Assembly: GCF_000716535.1 (NCBI RefSeq)
Contig: NZ_JNWV01000007.1
Span: forward strand, 1-64,000
Direction of reading: 5' to 3'
DNA: 64,000 nt
From: Streptomyces flaveolus
GTDB taxonomy: Bacteria; Actinomycetota; Actinomycetes; Streptomycetales; Streptomycetaceae
In this document: positions 7,501 through 15,576 of the stretch, piece after piece
Position numbering within the stretch: the stretch's first letter is position 1
Layout of the letters: every line of letters begins with the position of its first letter
The notes under the pieces: generated by a model
What the model was told of the DNA's origin: nothing
The model's input: only the letters and a program-made list of their open reading frames with translations
Databases searched by the model: none
Program-made: the position numbers and the translations under genes

Positions 7501-9663
7501 ATGGCCATCGACGTCCGTCACCGACTCGCATCACCGTCGCCCGGACCGCGGGCCGTCCGGGACCTGCTGCGTCCGCTGTCGCGCCTGCTGGGTCGCCTGC
7601 GGCTGTGGCTCGCGGCCCGGCTCTGGGCGCTGCGCGCAGCCCCGGCCCGCCGCCGGCTGCGCGCCGCCGTCCCGGGGCTGCGCCGGGTCGCCTGCGGGCC
7701 GGTACGGCTGTACGGGCTCACGGTCGCCGCGTACACCGCCGTGGAGGCCGCCGCCACCGACCTGGAGCAGGTGTGCGCCGCGCTGGAGGCGGCCGGCGTC
7801 CCGTACTTCCTGGTCCCGGCCGAGCCGGGGCCCGGGGTGCCGCGGCCGGTGGTCGGGGTGGAGGAGCCGTACCGCGTCGCGGTCCTGGCGCGGGCCCGGG
7901 AGCACTTCGCGCGCGGCGCCGGGTACGTCGGTGCGGTGGGGCCGGACGGTGCCGTGACCAGCGCGGTGCTGTGGGCCGACGGCAAGCTGCCGCGGGCGCT
8001 GCGGTGCGCCCCCGTGCTGCGGGCCGGTGTGGTCCGGCTGGGGCCCTGTGGGCAGGTGCTCGGCGGGCTGGAGACGGGATGCGACATCGAGTTCTGGCGG
8101 TACGGGCGTGAGCTGGGCGCGGACCCCGCGCATCTGACGGTGCCGGGTACGAGCCTCCAGGACGACTTCGGCCCGGCACTGGTCGCCCCACGCCGCAACG
8201 CCGTCTCGGAGGTCCTGCCGCCGACGGCTCGGGAGCCGGCTGAGGCGACGGGGCGGCAGCCGTTACCGCCGACGGGGGAGCAGCCGCTCGATCCCGTGGG
8301 GAAGCAGCCGCTCGGCCCGGCGGGGGAGCAGTCGTGCGTGTCTGCCGGGCGGCAGTCGTCTACGTGTGCTGGGCGGCAGCCGTCCGGGTCGGCCGGGGAG
8401 CAACCGTCCGGGTCGCCCGGGGAGCAGCCGTCAGCGTTGCCTGAACAGCGGACGCTCACCCCTGCCGGGCAACAACCGTCCGCGCCGCCCGGCCGGCGAC
8501 CGCCCACCCCCGCGGAGCGGCACGGCACGGCTCCCGGCGCCCGGTGCTCCCTGCCGACCTTCGCCGTGTTCGCCGAGCCCGGTATCGATCAGGTCTGCTT
8601 CCCCGTCGACGCCGTGTACACCTGGGTGGACGGGGACGACCCGGTGATGGCCGTGAAGCGCCGGGCCCATCAGGCGCTGTCCGACGACGTCATCGCCCCG
8701 CGCGAGACGGGCGCCTCCCGCTACACCAGCCACGACGAACTGAAGTACGCGCTGCGGTCGCTGGAGATGTACGCCGGTTTCATCCGGAACGTCTACCTCG
8801 TGACCGACGCGCAGACACCGGCCTGGCTGAACCCGGACGCGGTGGGCCTGACCGTCATCGACCACCGGGACATCCTCCCGGCCGACGCGCTGCCCGTCTT
8901 CAACTCGCACGCGATAGAGAGCCGGCTGCACCACATCCCGGGCCTGTCGGAGCACTACCTCTACTTCAACGACGACGTCTTCATCAACCACCCGGTGCGC
9001 GCCGAGAACTTCTTCCACGGCAACGGCATCGCCCGCATCCCGCTGTCCCCGCTGAAGCTCGGCGTCGGCGCCCCGCACCCGCTGGAGCCGGCGCCGAACT
9101 CCGCCGGGAAGAACGCCCGCGAGGTGATCCGGCGCTTCCACGGCAGGTACGTCACGCACAAGTCGCTGCACACTCCGCACCCCCAACTGATGTCGGTCAT
9201 GCGGGAGATGGAGGGCCTCGGCATCGAGGAGCTGGAGCGGACGGCGTACTCGCGCTTCCGGTCCACCACCGACGTCGCGCCGGCGTCCACGCTCCACCAC
9301 CACTGGGCCATCGCGACGGGCCGGGCGGTACCGGCCGACTACAGCTTCCGGTACGTCCAACTGGGCACGCCGGACATGCGGCGGCGGCTGGCGCGGCTCG
9401 CGGCCGGCGAGGACGTGGACTTCTTCTGCCTCAACGACGTGGACACCGACCCGGCGGACCGGGCGGCGGCGCGGTCGGCCATCCGCGCCTTCCTGGAGCG
9501 GAAGTATCCGTTCCCCAGCCGTTTCGAGCGGGCGGCACGGGCGACGTCGCATCCTTCCGCTCCCTCCGCTCCCTCTGTTTCCTCCGCTCCTACGCGCCCC
9601 CGCCCACCCCTCCGACCGCACCGCGCCGGGCGCGCCGACGCCGCCCGGCCGTGGCTCGATTGA
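7501..9663 (+). CDS. Stealth family sugar-phosphotransferase with octapeptide-repeat insert
   Basis: A 720-aa paralogue of the preceding gene, 11 bp downstream and surely co-transcribed. It has the same CR1 (FPVDAVYTWVDGDDPVM), CR2 (TSHDELKYALRSLEMYAGF), CR3 (HHIPGLSEHYLYFNDDVF) and CR4 (DVDFFCLNDVDTD) blocks. Between the N-terminal part and CR1, where the first paralogue has a short linker, it carries eleven tandem 8-residue repeats (residues about 249-336). The C-terminus ends in a Ser/Pro/Arg-rich tail. Two tandem copies may act on different acceptors or as a heteromer. Confidence 0.88.
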   Translation: MAIDVRHRLASPSPGPRAVRDLLRPLSRLLGRLRLWLAARLWALRAAPARRRLRAAVPGLRRVACGPVRLYGLTVAAYTAVEAAATDLEQVCAALEAAGVPYFLVPAEPGPGVPRPVVGVEEPYRVAVLARAREHFARGAGYVGAVGPDGAVTSAVLWADGKLPRALRCAPVLRAGVVRLGPCGQVLGGLETGCDIEFWRYGRELGADPAHLTVPGTSLQDDFGPALVAPRRNAVSEVLPPTAREPAEATGRQPLPPTGEQPLDPVGKQPLGPAGEQSCVSAGRQSSTCAGRQPSGSAGEQPSGSPGEQPSALPEQRTLTPAGQQPSAPPGRRPPTPAERHGTAPGARCSLPTFAVFAEPGIDQVCFPVDAVYTWVDGDDPVMAVKRRAHQALSDDVIAPRETGASRYTSHDELKYALRSLEMYAGFIRNVYLVTDAQTPAWLNPDAVGLTVIDHRDILPADALPVFNSHAIESRLHHIPGLSEHYLYFNDDVFINHPVRAENFFHGNGIARIPLSPLKLGVGAPHPLEPAPNSAGKNAREVIRRFHGRYVTHKSLHTPHPQLMSVMREMEGLGIEELERTAYSRFRSTTDVAPASTLHHHWAIATGRAVPADYSFRYVQLGTPDMRRRLARLAAGEDVDFFCLNDVDTDPADRAAARSAIRAFLERKYPFPSRFERAARATSHPSAPSAPSVSSAPTRPRPPLRPHRAGRADAARPWLD
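8245..8508 (+). repeat. 24-bp coding repeat (11 octapeptide units)
   Basis: Eleven consecutive 24-bp units encode octapeptides of pattern x-x-G-x-Q-P-x-x (for example SAGEQPSG, SPGEQPSA, PAGQQPSA). The register never shifts from the reading frame, so the array is selected as protein. It forms a flexible linker between the two halves of the second Stealth protein. Confidence 0.85.
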
Positions 9664-9753
9664 CGCGACTTGTTAATTGATTGGCGTCTCCCAGGCCCCC
9701 GCTCGTAACTTGTGCTCACCGCTTGAGCCGCTTACAGACGTGGGGGATCCTCG

Positions 9754-11007
9754 ATGTCACCAGCCCGTGTGAGACGTGCCGTCCACGAATCCGTCTCCGG
9801 GCTCCCCAGAGAGTTCTGGTGGCTGTGGACCAGCACCCTCGTCAACCGGCTGGGCGCGTTCGTGGCCACGTTCATGGCCCTCTACCTCACGCTCGACCGC
9901 GGCTACTCCGCCTCGTACGCCGGTCTCGTCGCCTCCCTGCACGGGCTCGGCGGGGTCGTCTCCTCGCTGGCCGGCGGGGTGATGGCCGACCGGCTCGGCC
10001 GGCGGCCCACGCTGCTCATCGCGCAGACCGCCACCGCCGCCTCGGTCGCCCTGCTCGGCTTCATGACCGACCCGGTCGCCATCGCCGCCGTCGCCTTCCT
10101 CGTCGGCATGGCCTCCAACGCCTCCCGGCCGGCCGTGCAGGCGATGATGGCCGACATCGTCCGCCCCGAGGACCGGGTGCGGGCCTTCTCCCTCAACTAC
10201 TGGGCGATCAACCTGGGCTTCGCCGTCTCCTCCATGGCCGCCGGGTTCATCGCCGAGTTCAGCTATCTCGCCGGGTTCCTGATCGAGGCGGGGATGACCC
10301 TGGCCTGCGCGGTCGTCGTCTTCGCCAAGGTGCCGGAGTCGCGGCCGGCGGTCACGGCCAAGCAGGCGGAGGACGGTGTCAGCCTGGGCACGGTGCTGCG
10401 GGACGGGCGGTACATGGCCGTCGTCGGACTGTCCTTCCTCGTCGCCCTGGTCTTCCAGCAGGGTTCGGTCGGACTGCCGGTGGCCATGGGGCGGGCCGGG
10501 TTCTCCCCGGCCGACTACGGTCTCGCCATCGCCGTCAACGGCATCCTGATCGTCGTCCTCCAGATCCCCGTCACCCGGTTCATCGAGCACCGCGACCCGC
10601 GCACCCTCTTGGTCGCCTCCTCGCTCCTCGCGGGATACGGCTTCGGGCTCACCGCGTTCGCCGGCTCGGTCGGTGTCTTCATGGTCACCGTGTGCGTGTG
10701 GACCCTGGCCGAGATCGTCAACGCCCCGACCCAGACCGGCCTCGTCGTCCGCCTCTCCCCGGTCCACGGCCGCGGGCGCTACCAGGGCATGTACACCCTC
10801 TCCTGGTCCGTCGCCGCCCTGATCGCTCCCCTGATGTCGGGCGTGGTCATCGACCACCTCGGCGCCGGGTGGCTGTGGGGGACGTGCGCGGTGGTGGGGA
10901 CGGCGGCCGGGCTCGGCTACGGCGTCCTGATGCGCCGCCTGCCCCAGGAGCAGCCGGCCCCGGCCAGGGCGCGGGCGGACGCCGAGACCGAGGTCCGTAC
11001 GGCCTAG
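9754..11007 (+). CDS. MFS transporter
   Basis: A 417-aa membrane protein with about 12 hydrophobic segments and the MFS signature between TM2 and TM3 (GGVMADRLGRRPTLL, matching G-x-x-x-D-R-x-G-R-[RK]). It is probably a drug/H+ antiporter-like exporter, judging by length and N-terminal-half motifs; the substrate is unknown. ATG 9754 has a GGGGGA Shine-Dalgarno. Transcription is probably separate from the Stealth pair, with about 90 bp between them. Confidence 0.9.
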   Translation: MSPARVRRAVHESVSGLPREFWWLWTSTLVNRLGAFVATFMALYLTLDRGYSASYAGLVASLHGLGGVVSSLAGGVMADRLGRRPTLLIAQTATAASVALLGFMTDPVAIAAVAFLVGMASNASRPAVQAMMADIVRPEDRVRAFSLNYWAINLGFAVSSMAAGFIAEFSYLAGFLIEAGMTLACAVVVFAKVPESRPAVTAKQAEDGVSLGTVLRDGRYMAVVGLSFLVALVFQQGSVGLPVAMGRAGFSPADYGLAIAVNGILIVVLQIPVTRFIEHRDPRTLLVASSLLAGYGFGLTAFAGSVGVFMVTVCVWTLAEIVNAPTQTGLVVRLSPVHGRGRYQGMYTLSWSVAALIAPLMSGVVIDHLGAGWLWGTCAVVGTAAGLGYGVLMRRLPQEQPAPARARADAETEVRTA

Positions 11008-11026
11008 GCAGCCGCTGCCGAGGGCC

Positions 11027-11410
11027 TCACAGGGCCGGCAGGAAGCCGCCGCGGGCCGTGCCCGAGGAGAGCAGGGCGGACCAGTCGAGGGTCTCGGGCA
11101 GCCGGTGCAGGGACAGCACGACCGCCCCGCCCGCCCGCTCGGCGTCCCCGCACCAGTCACCCATGTCGCCGGGCGCTCCCTCCGCGCCGATCACCGGGGC
11201 GGCGAGGGCGGGGACGACGAGGCCGTGATCGCCGGGTCCGTCCACGACACACAGGGTGAGCCGCGGGGCGATGCTCCACCCCTCGCACACCGGCACCGCC
11301 CCGTCGGGCGCGGTCAGCACCGGCAGCACGTCGTGGACGGACGCCTCGGCCAGCAGCAGCACGGGCGTCGCCCCACGGACGAACAGGGTCTTCTCGGGAT
11401 CCAGCAGCAT
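11027..11410 (-). CDS. conserved hypothetical protein
   Basis: A 127-aa protein starting MLLDPEKTLFVRGATPVLLL, with no signal peptide or strong membrane segment. It contains several beta-strand-like stretches and is acidic overall. No family recognised. It is convergent with the MFS gene (19 bp between stops). Codon use and a defined C-terminus suggest it is real; no strong Shine-Dalgarno is visible before ATG 11410. Confidence 0.55.
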   Translation of the reverse strand: MLLDPEKTLFVRGATPVLLLAEASVHDVLPVLTAPDGAVPVCEGWSIAPRLTLCVVDGPGDHGLVVPALAAPVIGAEGAPGDMGDWCGDAERAGGAVVLSLHRLPETLDWSALLSSGTARGGFLPAL

Positions 11411-11451
11411 GGCCCCACTCTCGCAGGACCGGCGCGGGGGCGCGGGAGAGG

Positions 11452-11775
11452 GGTGGCGCCGACGTGCGGGGTTCGCCGGGGAGGGGCTGGCGCCGACGTG
11501 GGTCTCGCCTACGTGCCCCGGGAGGGGGGTGGCGCCGACGCGGGCCTCGCCGACGTGCCCCGGGGGAACGTGCGCCGACGTGCGGGGCTCGGCGACGTGC
11601 CCTGGGGGAGGACCGCCGGTATGCGGGCCGCGTTAGCGCGGGGCCCGGGAGGGAGGTGCCGTCGGCGCGCCGACGTGCGCCGACGTGCGGGGCTCGGCGA
11701 CGTGCCCTGGGGGAGGACCGCCGGTATGCGGGCCGCGTTAGCGCGGGGCCCGGGAGGGAGGTGCCGTCGGCAGAG
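11452..11775. repeat. repeat array including a 99-bp direct duplication
   Basis: Bases 11568-11666 and 11673-11771 are identical 99-bp copies separated by 6 bp. Upstream, 11452-11567 holds shorter diverged units built around GCCGACGTGCGGG and GACGTGCCCCGGG. Open frames run through the array in several frames on both strands, which is expected for such sequence and is not evidence of a gene. It lies between the convergent end of the hypothetical gene and the GAF-ANTAR gene. Confidence 0.85.
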
Positions 11776-11903
11776 ACGTGCCGCCAACCCGCGGTGCGCA
11801 CGTCGGCAGAAACGCGCAGTTACCTCCCCCTTTCTGGGAACTCGGCAGGCGGATGCCGGTGGATCATGCCGGTGGAGACCGTGCCGCGGCAGGGGTGATG
11901 AGC

Positions 11904-12764
11904 ATGCCGCCCGAGAAGTCCGGGTCGTCCGCGGGTGGCGGCGGGCCGCCCGAGGCCGAGGTGCGGCTGCGGGTCAGTGAGGCGCTGGCGGCCGCCGCGC
12001 GGGGTGCCGACGAGCCCCGGGCGGTGCCCGGCGCGCTGTGCGCGGCGTGCGTGCGGCTGCTGCCGGTCACCGGTTCCTCGGTGTCGATCTCCGGCGGCAA
12101 GGGCGTCCGCATGACCTGGTGCGCCAGCGACCGGGTCGCCGCCCGGCTGGCGGAGCTCCAGTACACGGTGGGCGACGGCCCCTGCCAGACCGCCCTCGAC
12201 CAAGGCGTCCCCGTCCTCGCCGCCGACCTCACCCAGGGTCCAGACGTCCGCCGCTGGCCGATCTTCGCGCACGAGGCGGTGGGTCTCGGCGTCCGCGCGG
12301 TGTTCTCGCTGCCGCTCGGCGTCAGCGGCGCCGCCGTCGGCACCCTCGACCTGTACAGCGAGCGGGTGGGCGGGCTGGCCGAGCCCGATCTGCGGGTCGC
12401 GCTGTGGGTGCGGGACGCGGTCACCCTGGCGCTGATGAACCTCCAGGCGGCCCGGCACGCCCACGCCGACGGGGGCGCCGAGGAGGACACCGAGGGCGAG
12501 GTGGCGTCCTGGGTGGCGGCCTCCGAGGCCGGCCACACCGAGGTCTACCAGGCGGTCGGCATGGTGATGGTGCAACTGGACGTGGACCCCGAGCAGGCCC
12601 TGGACCGGCTGCGGGCCCGCGCGTACGCCGACGGCCGCACGGTCAGCCAGGTGGCCCGGGAGGTCCTGACCCGCCGGCTGAGCTTCCGGCCGGAGAAGGA
12701 CGGCGGGGACCCGGCTCGCCCCTACGGCGGTGGCCCCGCTCCCCCCTGGGGAGGACGGGCCTGA
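11904..12764 (+). CDS. GAF and ANTAR domain protein (RNA-binding antiterminator type)
   Basis: A 286-aa regulator with an N-terminal GAF sensor domain (about residues 25-170, including VGDGPCQTALDQG and VFSLPLGVSGAAVGTLDLY) and a C-terminal ANTAR domain (about residues 195-255: VYQAVGMVMVQLDVDPEQAL). ANTAR domains bind paired RNA hairpins to prevent termination. The GAF ligand is unknown. ATG 11904 is preferred over ATG 11898 because AGGGG lies 8 nt before it. The tail after the ANTAR domain is Gly/Pro-rich. Targets cannot be read from the sequence. Confidence 0.88.
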   Translation: MPPEKSGSSAGGGGPPEAEVRLRVSEALAAAARGADEPRAVPGALCAACVRLLPVTGSSVSISGGKGVRMTWCASDRVAARLAELQYTVGDGPCQTALDQGVPVLAADLTQGPDVRRWPIFAHEAVGLGVRAVFSLPLGVSGAAVGTLDLYSERVGGLAEPDLRVALWVRDAVTLALMNLQAARHAHADGGAEEDTEGEVASWVAASEAGHTEVYQAVGMVMVQLDVDPEQALDRLRARAYADGRTVSQVAREVLTRRLSFRPEKDGGDPARPYGGGPAPPWGGRA

Positions 12765-12793
12765 CGTCCGCCGGCGCGGAAGGGGCGCCGCCC

Positions 12794-13042
12794 TCACACC
12801 TCCAGCGGTACCGGATGCACCTCGTCCGCCCGATGGCCGGCGCGCTCGTGGATGCGCTGGACGGCCTCCGCCGAGGGTGCCTCGGAGAGGCAGTAGACGA
12901 TGCCGGACTCCGGGTCCGCCCAGGCATGCTCGAAGTGCACCGACTCGTCCGCCTCGATGGCGAGGTCGGCCCGGTGCGCCTCCATCAGCTGGTCGGCCGT
13001 GATGCCTTCCATGCCGCGGTGTACGTCGATGAACTTGGCCAT
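12794..13042 (-). CDS. SCO4226-like nickel-binding protein (DUF4242)
   Basis: An 82-aa protein (MAKFIDVHRGMEGITADQL) matching the DUF4242 family, whose S. coelicolor member SCO4226 is a nickel-binding ferredoxin-like fold protein. His/Glu/Asp residues available for metal binding include those in DVHRG, EAHRADLAIEADESVHFEHAW and HERAGHRADEVH. It is convergent with the GAF-ANTAR gene. The Cys-rich gene behind it on the same strand (13174-13329) may be part of the same unit. The precise cellular role is unknown. Confidence 0.85.
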   Translation of the reverse strand: MAKFIDVHRGMEGITADQLMEAHRADLAIEADESVHFEHAWADPESGIVYCLSEAPSAEAVQRIHERAGHRADEVHPVPLEV

Positions 13043-13173
13043 GGCCCGACACCTCCTCCTCGCGCCGGTTGTCCGTCCCCCGCTCCTTCCATGCTGCGCC
13101 CGAGGGGAGGGAGGGGCATCCGGTACGACGGGGGCCGGTGTGAACCGCGCTCACACCGGCCCGGACATGCCGT

Positions 13174-13329
13174 TCAGCCGCACTGGCAGGGGTTGCCCGA
13201 CTGGCACCCGCAGCCGCAGCCGGAGCCGCAGCCGCAGGCGCCGAACAGCGGAAGTGTCCTGATCTCGGCGGGCTGCTCGGTCTCGCGCTCCTGCGTCGGG
13301 TCGGGCGTGGTGCTGGGGGATTCGGCCAT
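13174..13329 (-). CDS. 51-aa cysteine/glycine-rich small protein
   Basis: Read directly from the sequence: ATG 13329 behind a perfect AGGAGGG Shine-Dalgarno, ending at TGA 13174. The N-terminal half is acidic and Pro/Thr-rich (MAESPSTTPDPTQERETEQP). The C-terminal 20 residues contain seven Cys (positions 32, 34, 38, 40, 42, 48, 50) in a CGC/CGCGC pattern between glycines, suited to binding a metal ion or to heterocycle or thioether modification. No signal peptide. It lies between the nickel-binding gene and phoU on the same strand. Confidence 0.8.
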   Translation of the reverse strand: MAESPSTTPDPTQERETEQPAEIRTLPLFGACGCGSGCGCGCQSGNPCQCG

Positions 13330-13455
13330 GGGTCCCTCCTAGACCTGGGGCAGGGTGCCCTCGCCCATTCCATGCCCGTTCCGCCGGGCGCATCAACGGC
13401 GCACGGAGGCGTTCGCGGACCCGGCCCGCCCCGGCCCGCTCCCGCCCCGGAGGGG

Positions 13456-14145
13456 TTACGCCCCCTCGGTGCCCGTCACCGGCTGGATGTCCGGCTGCAG
13501 CTCGTCCGCGTGCTCACCGGTCACCAGGTAGACCACGCGCTTGGCGACGGCCACGGCGTGGTCGGCGTACCGCTCGTAGTAGCGGCCCAGCAGGGTGACG
13601 TCCACGGCCGTCTCGATGCCGTGCTTCCAGCGGTCGTCGATCAGGTGCTGGAAGAGCGTGCGGTGCAGCAGGTCCATCTCGTCGTCGTCCTGCTCCAGCT
13701 GGAGCGCGAGGTCGACGTCCTTGGTCACGAGCACTTCGGCCGCCTTGGCCATCAGGCGCTGCGCGAGCTGGCCCATCTCCAGGATGGTGGCGTGCAGGTC
13801 GTACGGAACGGCCCGGTCCGGGAAGCGCAGCCGCGCGAGCTTCGCCACGTGCTGGGCGAGGTCGCCGGAGCGCTCCAGGTCGGCGGACATGCGCAGCGAC
13901 GTGACGACGATCCGCAGGTCCGTCGCCACCGGCTGCTGCCGGGCCAGCAGTGCTATCGCCCGCGCCTCCAGGTCGTGCTGGAGTTCGTCGACCTTCTTGT
14001 CGGCCTCGATCACGCTCTCGGCCAGCTTGAGGTCGGTGTCGAGGATGGCGGTCGTGGCGCGCCCGATCGCCGATCCGACCAGCCGGGCCATCTCCACCAG
14101 TCCGTCGCCGATCGAGTCCAGTTCCTCGTGGTACGCGTCCCGCAT
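13456..14145 (-). CDS. phoU: phosphate signalling regulator PhoU
   Basis: A 229-aa all-helical protein of normal PhoU length, with the two repeated three-helix bundles and the conserved acidic metal-binding patches (ESVIEADKKVDELQHDLE and the later HATILEMGQ region and EMDLLHR). PhoU links the Pst transporter to PhoR and keeps the regulon silent when phosphate is plentiful. ATG 14145 has a GAGGG Shine-Dalgarno. It is divergent from phoR-phoP, and the PHO box in between lies on its coding strand, so it is likely induced by PhoP when phosphate is low. Confidence 0.95.
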   Translation of the reverse strand: MRDAYHEELDSIGDGLVEMARLVGSAIGRATTAILDTDLKLAESVIEADKKVDELQHDLEARAIALLARQQPVATDLRIVVTSLRMSADLERSGDLAQHVAKLARLRFPDRAVPYDLHATILEMGQLAQRLMAKAAEVLVTKDVDLALQLEQDDDEMDLLHRTLFQHLIDDRWKHGIETAVDVTLLGRYYERYADHAVAVAKRVVYLVTGEHADELQPDIQPVTGTEGA

Positions 14146-14219
14146 CAGGGTTCCCTCTCATCGGTGTGCTTGGTCCCCACGCTCCCACGTTCCGCCCCGC
14201 ACTCGTCCGTTTCCGCCAC

Positions 14220-14252
14220 CCCAAATGAACCAATACTGGCTGCAAGGTGAAC
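14220..14252 (-). promoter_or_regulatory. PHO box (PhoP binding site)
   Basis: On the minus strand three consecutive 11-nt units are read: GTTCACCTTGC, AGCCAGTATTG and GTTCATTTGGG. The outer two match the Streptomyces PHO-box direct repeat unit (GTTCACC plus four bases), and the middle one is degenerate. It sits in the phoU/phoR divergent promoter region, as in S. coelicolor, so PhoP likely regulates both directions. Confidence 0.8.
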
Positions 14253-14325
14253 TCTGGGCGACGAGTGTTCGAGGTCGCACCTCGACGGCTGTGGTCATGT
14301 CGTACGCCGTGCCTAACCTGGGGGC

Positions 14326-15576
14326 ATGGACGTGAACGCGGCGGTCGCCGCAGCGGCAGCGATCGCCGGGGTGCTCACCGGTGTCATCGCCATGCTGGCG
14401 TTCCGCTGGAGCGAACGCGACCAGAAGCGACCGACCAGGACTTCCTTGCACACTGATCCCGTACTCCCGCCCGGCGTGGACACCGTACTGTCCGTGCTCC
14501 GCTCCTCCGCCGTCGTCCTCGACGAGGCCGACGCCGTGGTCAAGGCCAGCTCCGCCGCCTACGCCCTCGGGCTGGTCCGCGGCGGCAAGCTCGCCGTCGA
14601 ACCCATGCTCCAGATGGCCCGGGACACCAGACGGGACGGCGAGATACGACAGGTCGAGCTGGACCTGCCCCGGCGCGGCACCGGACGCGGCGAGGCCCTC
14701 GCCGTCTCCGCGCGCGTGGCCCCGCTCGGTTCCCGCCTGGTCCTGCTGCTGGTCGAGGACCTGACGGAGGCCCGCCGGATCGAGGCCGTGCGCCGCGACT
14801 TCGTGGCGAACGTCAGCCATGAGCTGAAGACGCCCGTCGGCGCGCTGTCCCTGCTCTCCGAGGCCGTGATGGATGCCTCCGACGACCCCGAGGCCGTGCA
14901 GCGCTTCGCCGGCCGGATGCAGATCGAGGCGACCCGGCTGACCAACCTGGTGCAGGAGCTGATCGACCTCTCCCGGGTGCAGAACGACGACCCGCTGGAG
15001 GACGCCGAGCCCGTCCGGGTGGAAGAGCTGGTCGCCGAGGCCATCGACCGCTGCCGCCACCAGGCGGGCACGAAGCAGATCACGATCGCCGCCGGAGGCA
15101 CCGCGGACCTGCACGTGTGGGGCAACCGCGGCCAGCTCGCCGCCGCCCTCGGCAACCTGGTCGAGAACGCGGTCAACTACTCCCCGGCCCGCACCCGCGT
15201 CGGCATCGCCGCACGCCGGGTCAACGCGCCCGGCGGTGACCTGATCGAGCTGGCGGTCACCGACCAGGGCATCGGCATCTCGGACAAGGACAAGGAGCGC
15301 ATCTTCGAGCGCTTCTACCGCGTCGACCCGGCCCGCTCCCGGCAGACCGGCGGCACCGGCCTGGGGCTCGCCATCGTCAAGCACGTGGTCGCCTCGCACG
15401 GCGGGGAGGTCACGGTCTGGAGCGCCGAGGGCCAGGGCTCCACCTTCACTCTCAGGCTGCCGGAGGCGGGCGCGGCCCGCGACCGCGCACAGCAGCACCC
15501 CGACCTCGAAGACGAGGACGGATCCACCGACTCACCCCCGTACGCATCGCTTCCCGCCCCGGAGGTCCTTCCGTGA
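14326..15576 (+). CDS. phoR: phosphate sensor histidine kinase PhoR
   Basis: A 416-aa kinase. One membrane-spanning segment is at residues 5-26, then a PAS-like linker, the dimerisation domain with phospho-acceptor His165 (FVANVSHELKTP), and a complete HATPase domain (N box GNLVENAVNYSP, G1 DQGIGI, G2 GTGLGLAI). It phosphorylates PhoP when phosphate is scarce. A TAACCT hexamer ends 6 nt before ATG 14326 and GGGGG abuts it, so the message may be leaderless or nearly so. Its stop overlaps the phoP start by 4 bp. Confidence 0.95.
   Translation: MDVNAAVAAAAAIAGVLTGVIAMLAFRWSERDQKRPTRTSLHTDPVLPPGVDTVLSVLRSSAVVLDEADAVVKASSAAYALGLVRGGKLAVEPMLQMARDTRRDGEIRQVELDLPRRGTGRGEALAVSARVAPLGSRLVLLLVEDLTEARRIEAVRRDFVANVSHELKTPVGALSLLSEAVMDASDDPEAVQRFAGRMQIEATRLTNLVQELIDLSRVQNDDPLEDAEPVRVEELVAEAIDRCRHQAGTKQITIAAGGTADLHVWGNRGQLAAALGNLVENAVNYSPARTRVGIAARRVNAPGGDLIELAVTDQGIGISDKDKERIFERFYRVDPARSRQTGGTGLGLAIVKHVVASHGGEVTVWSAEGQGSTFTLRLPEAGAARDRAQQHPDLEDEDGSTDSPPYASLPAPEVLP

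Noticed and set aside
11157..11801. 214-aa minus-strand repeat protein over the 99-bp duplication
   Set aside because: The apparent peptide repeats only reflect the DNA duplication (105 bp offset is divisible by 3); no start signal and other frames are equally open.
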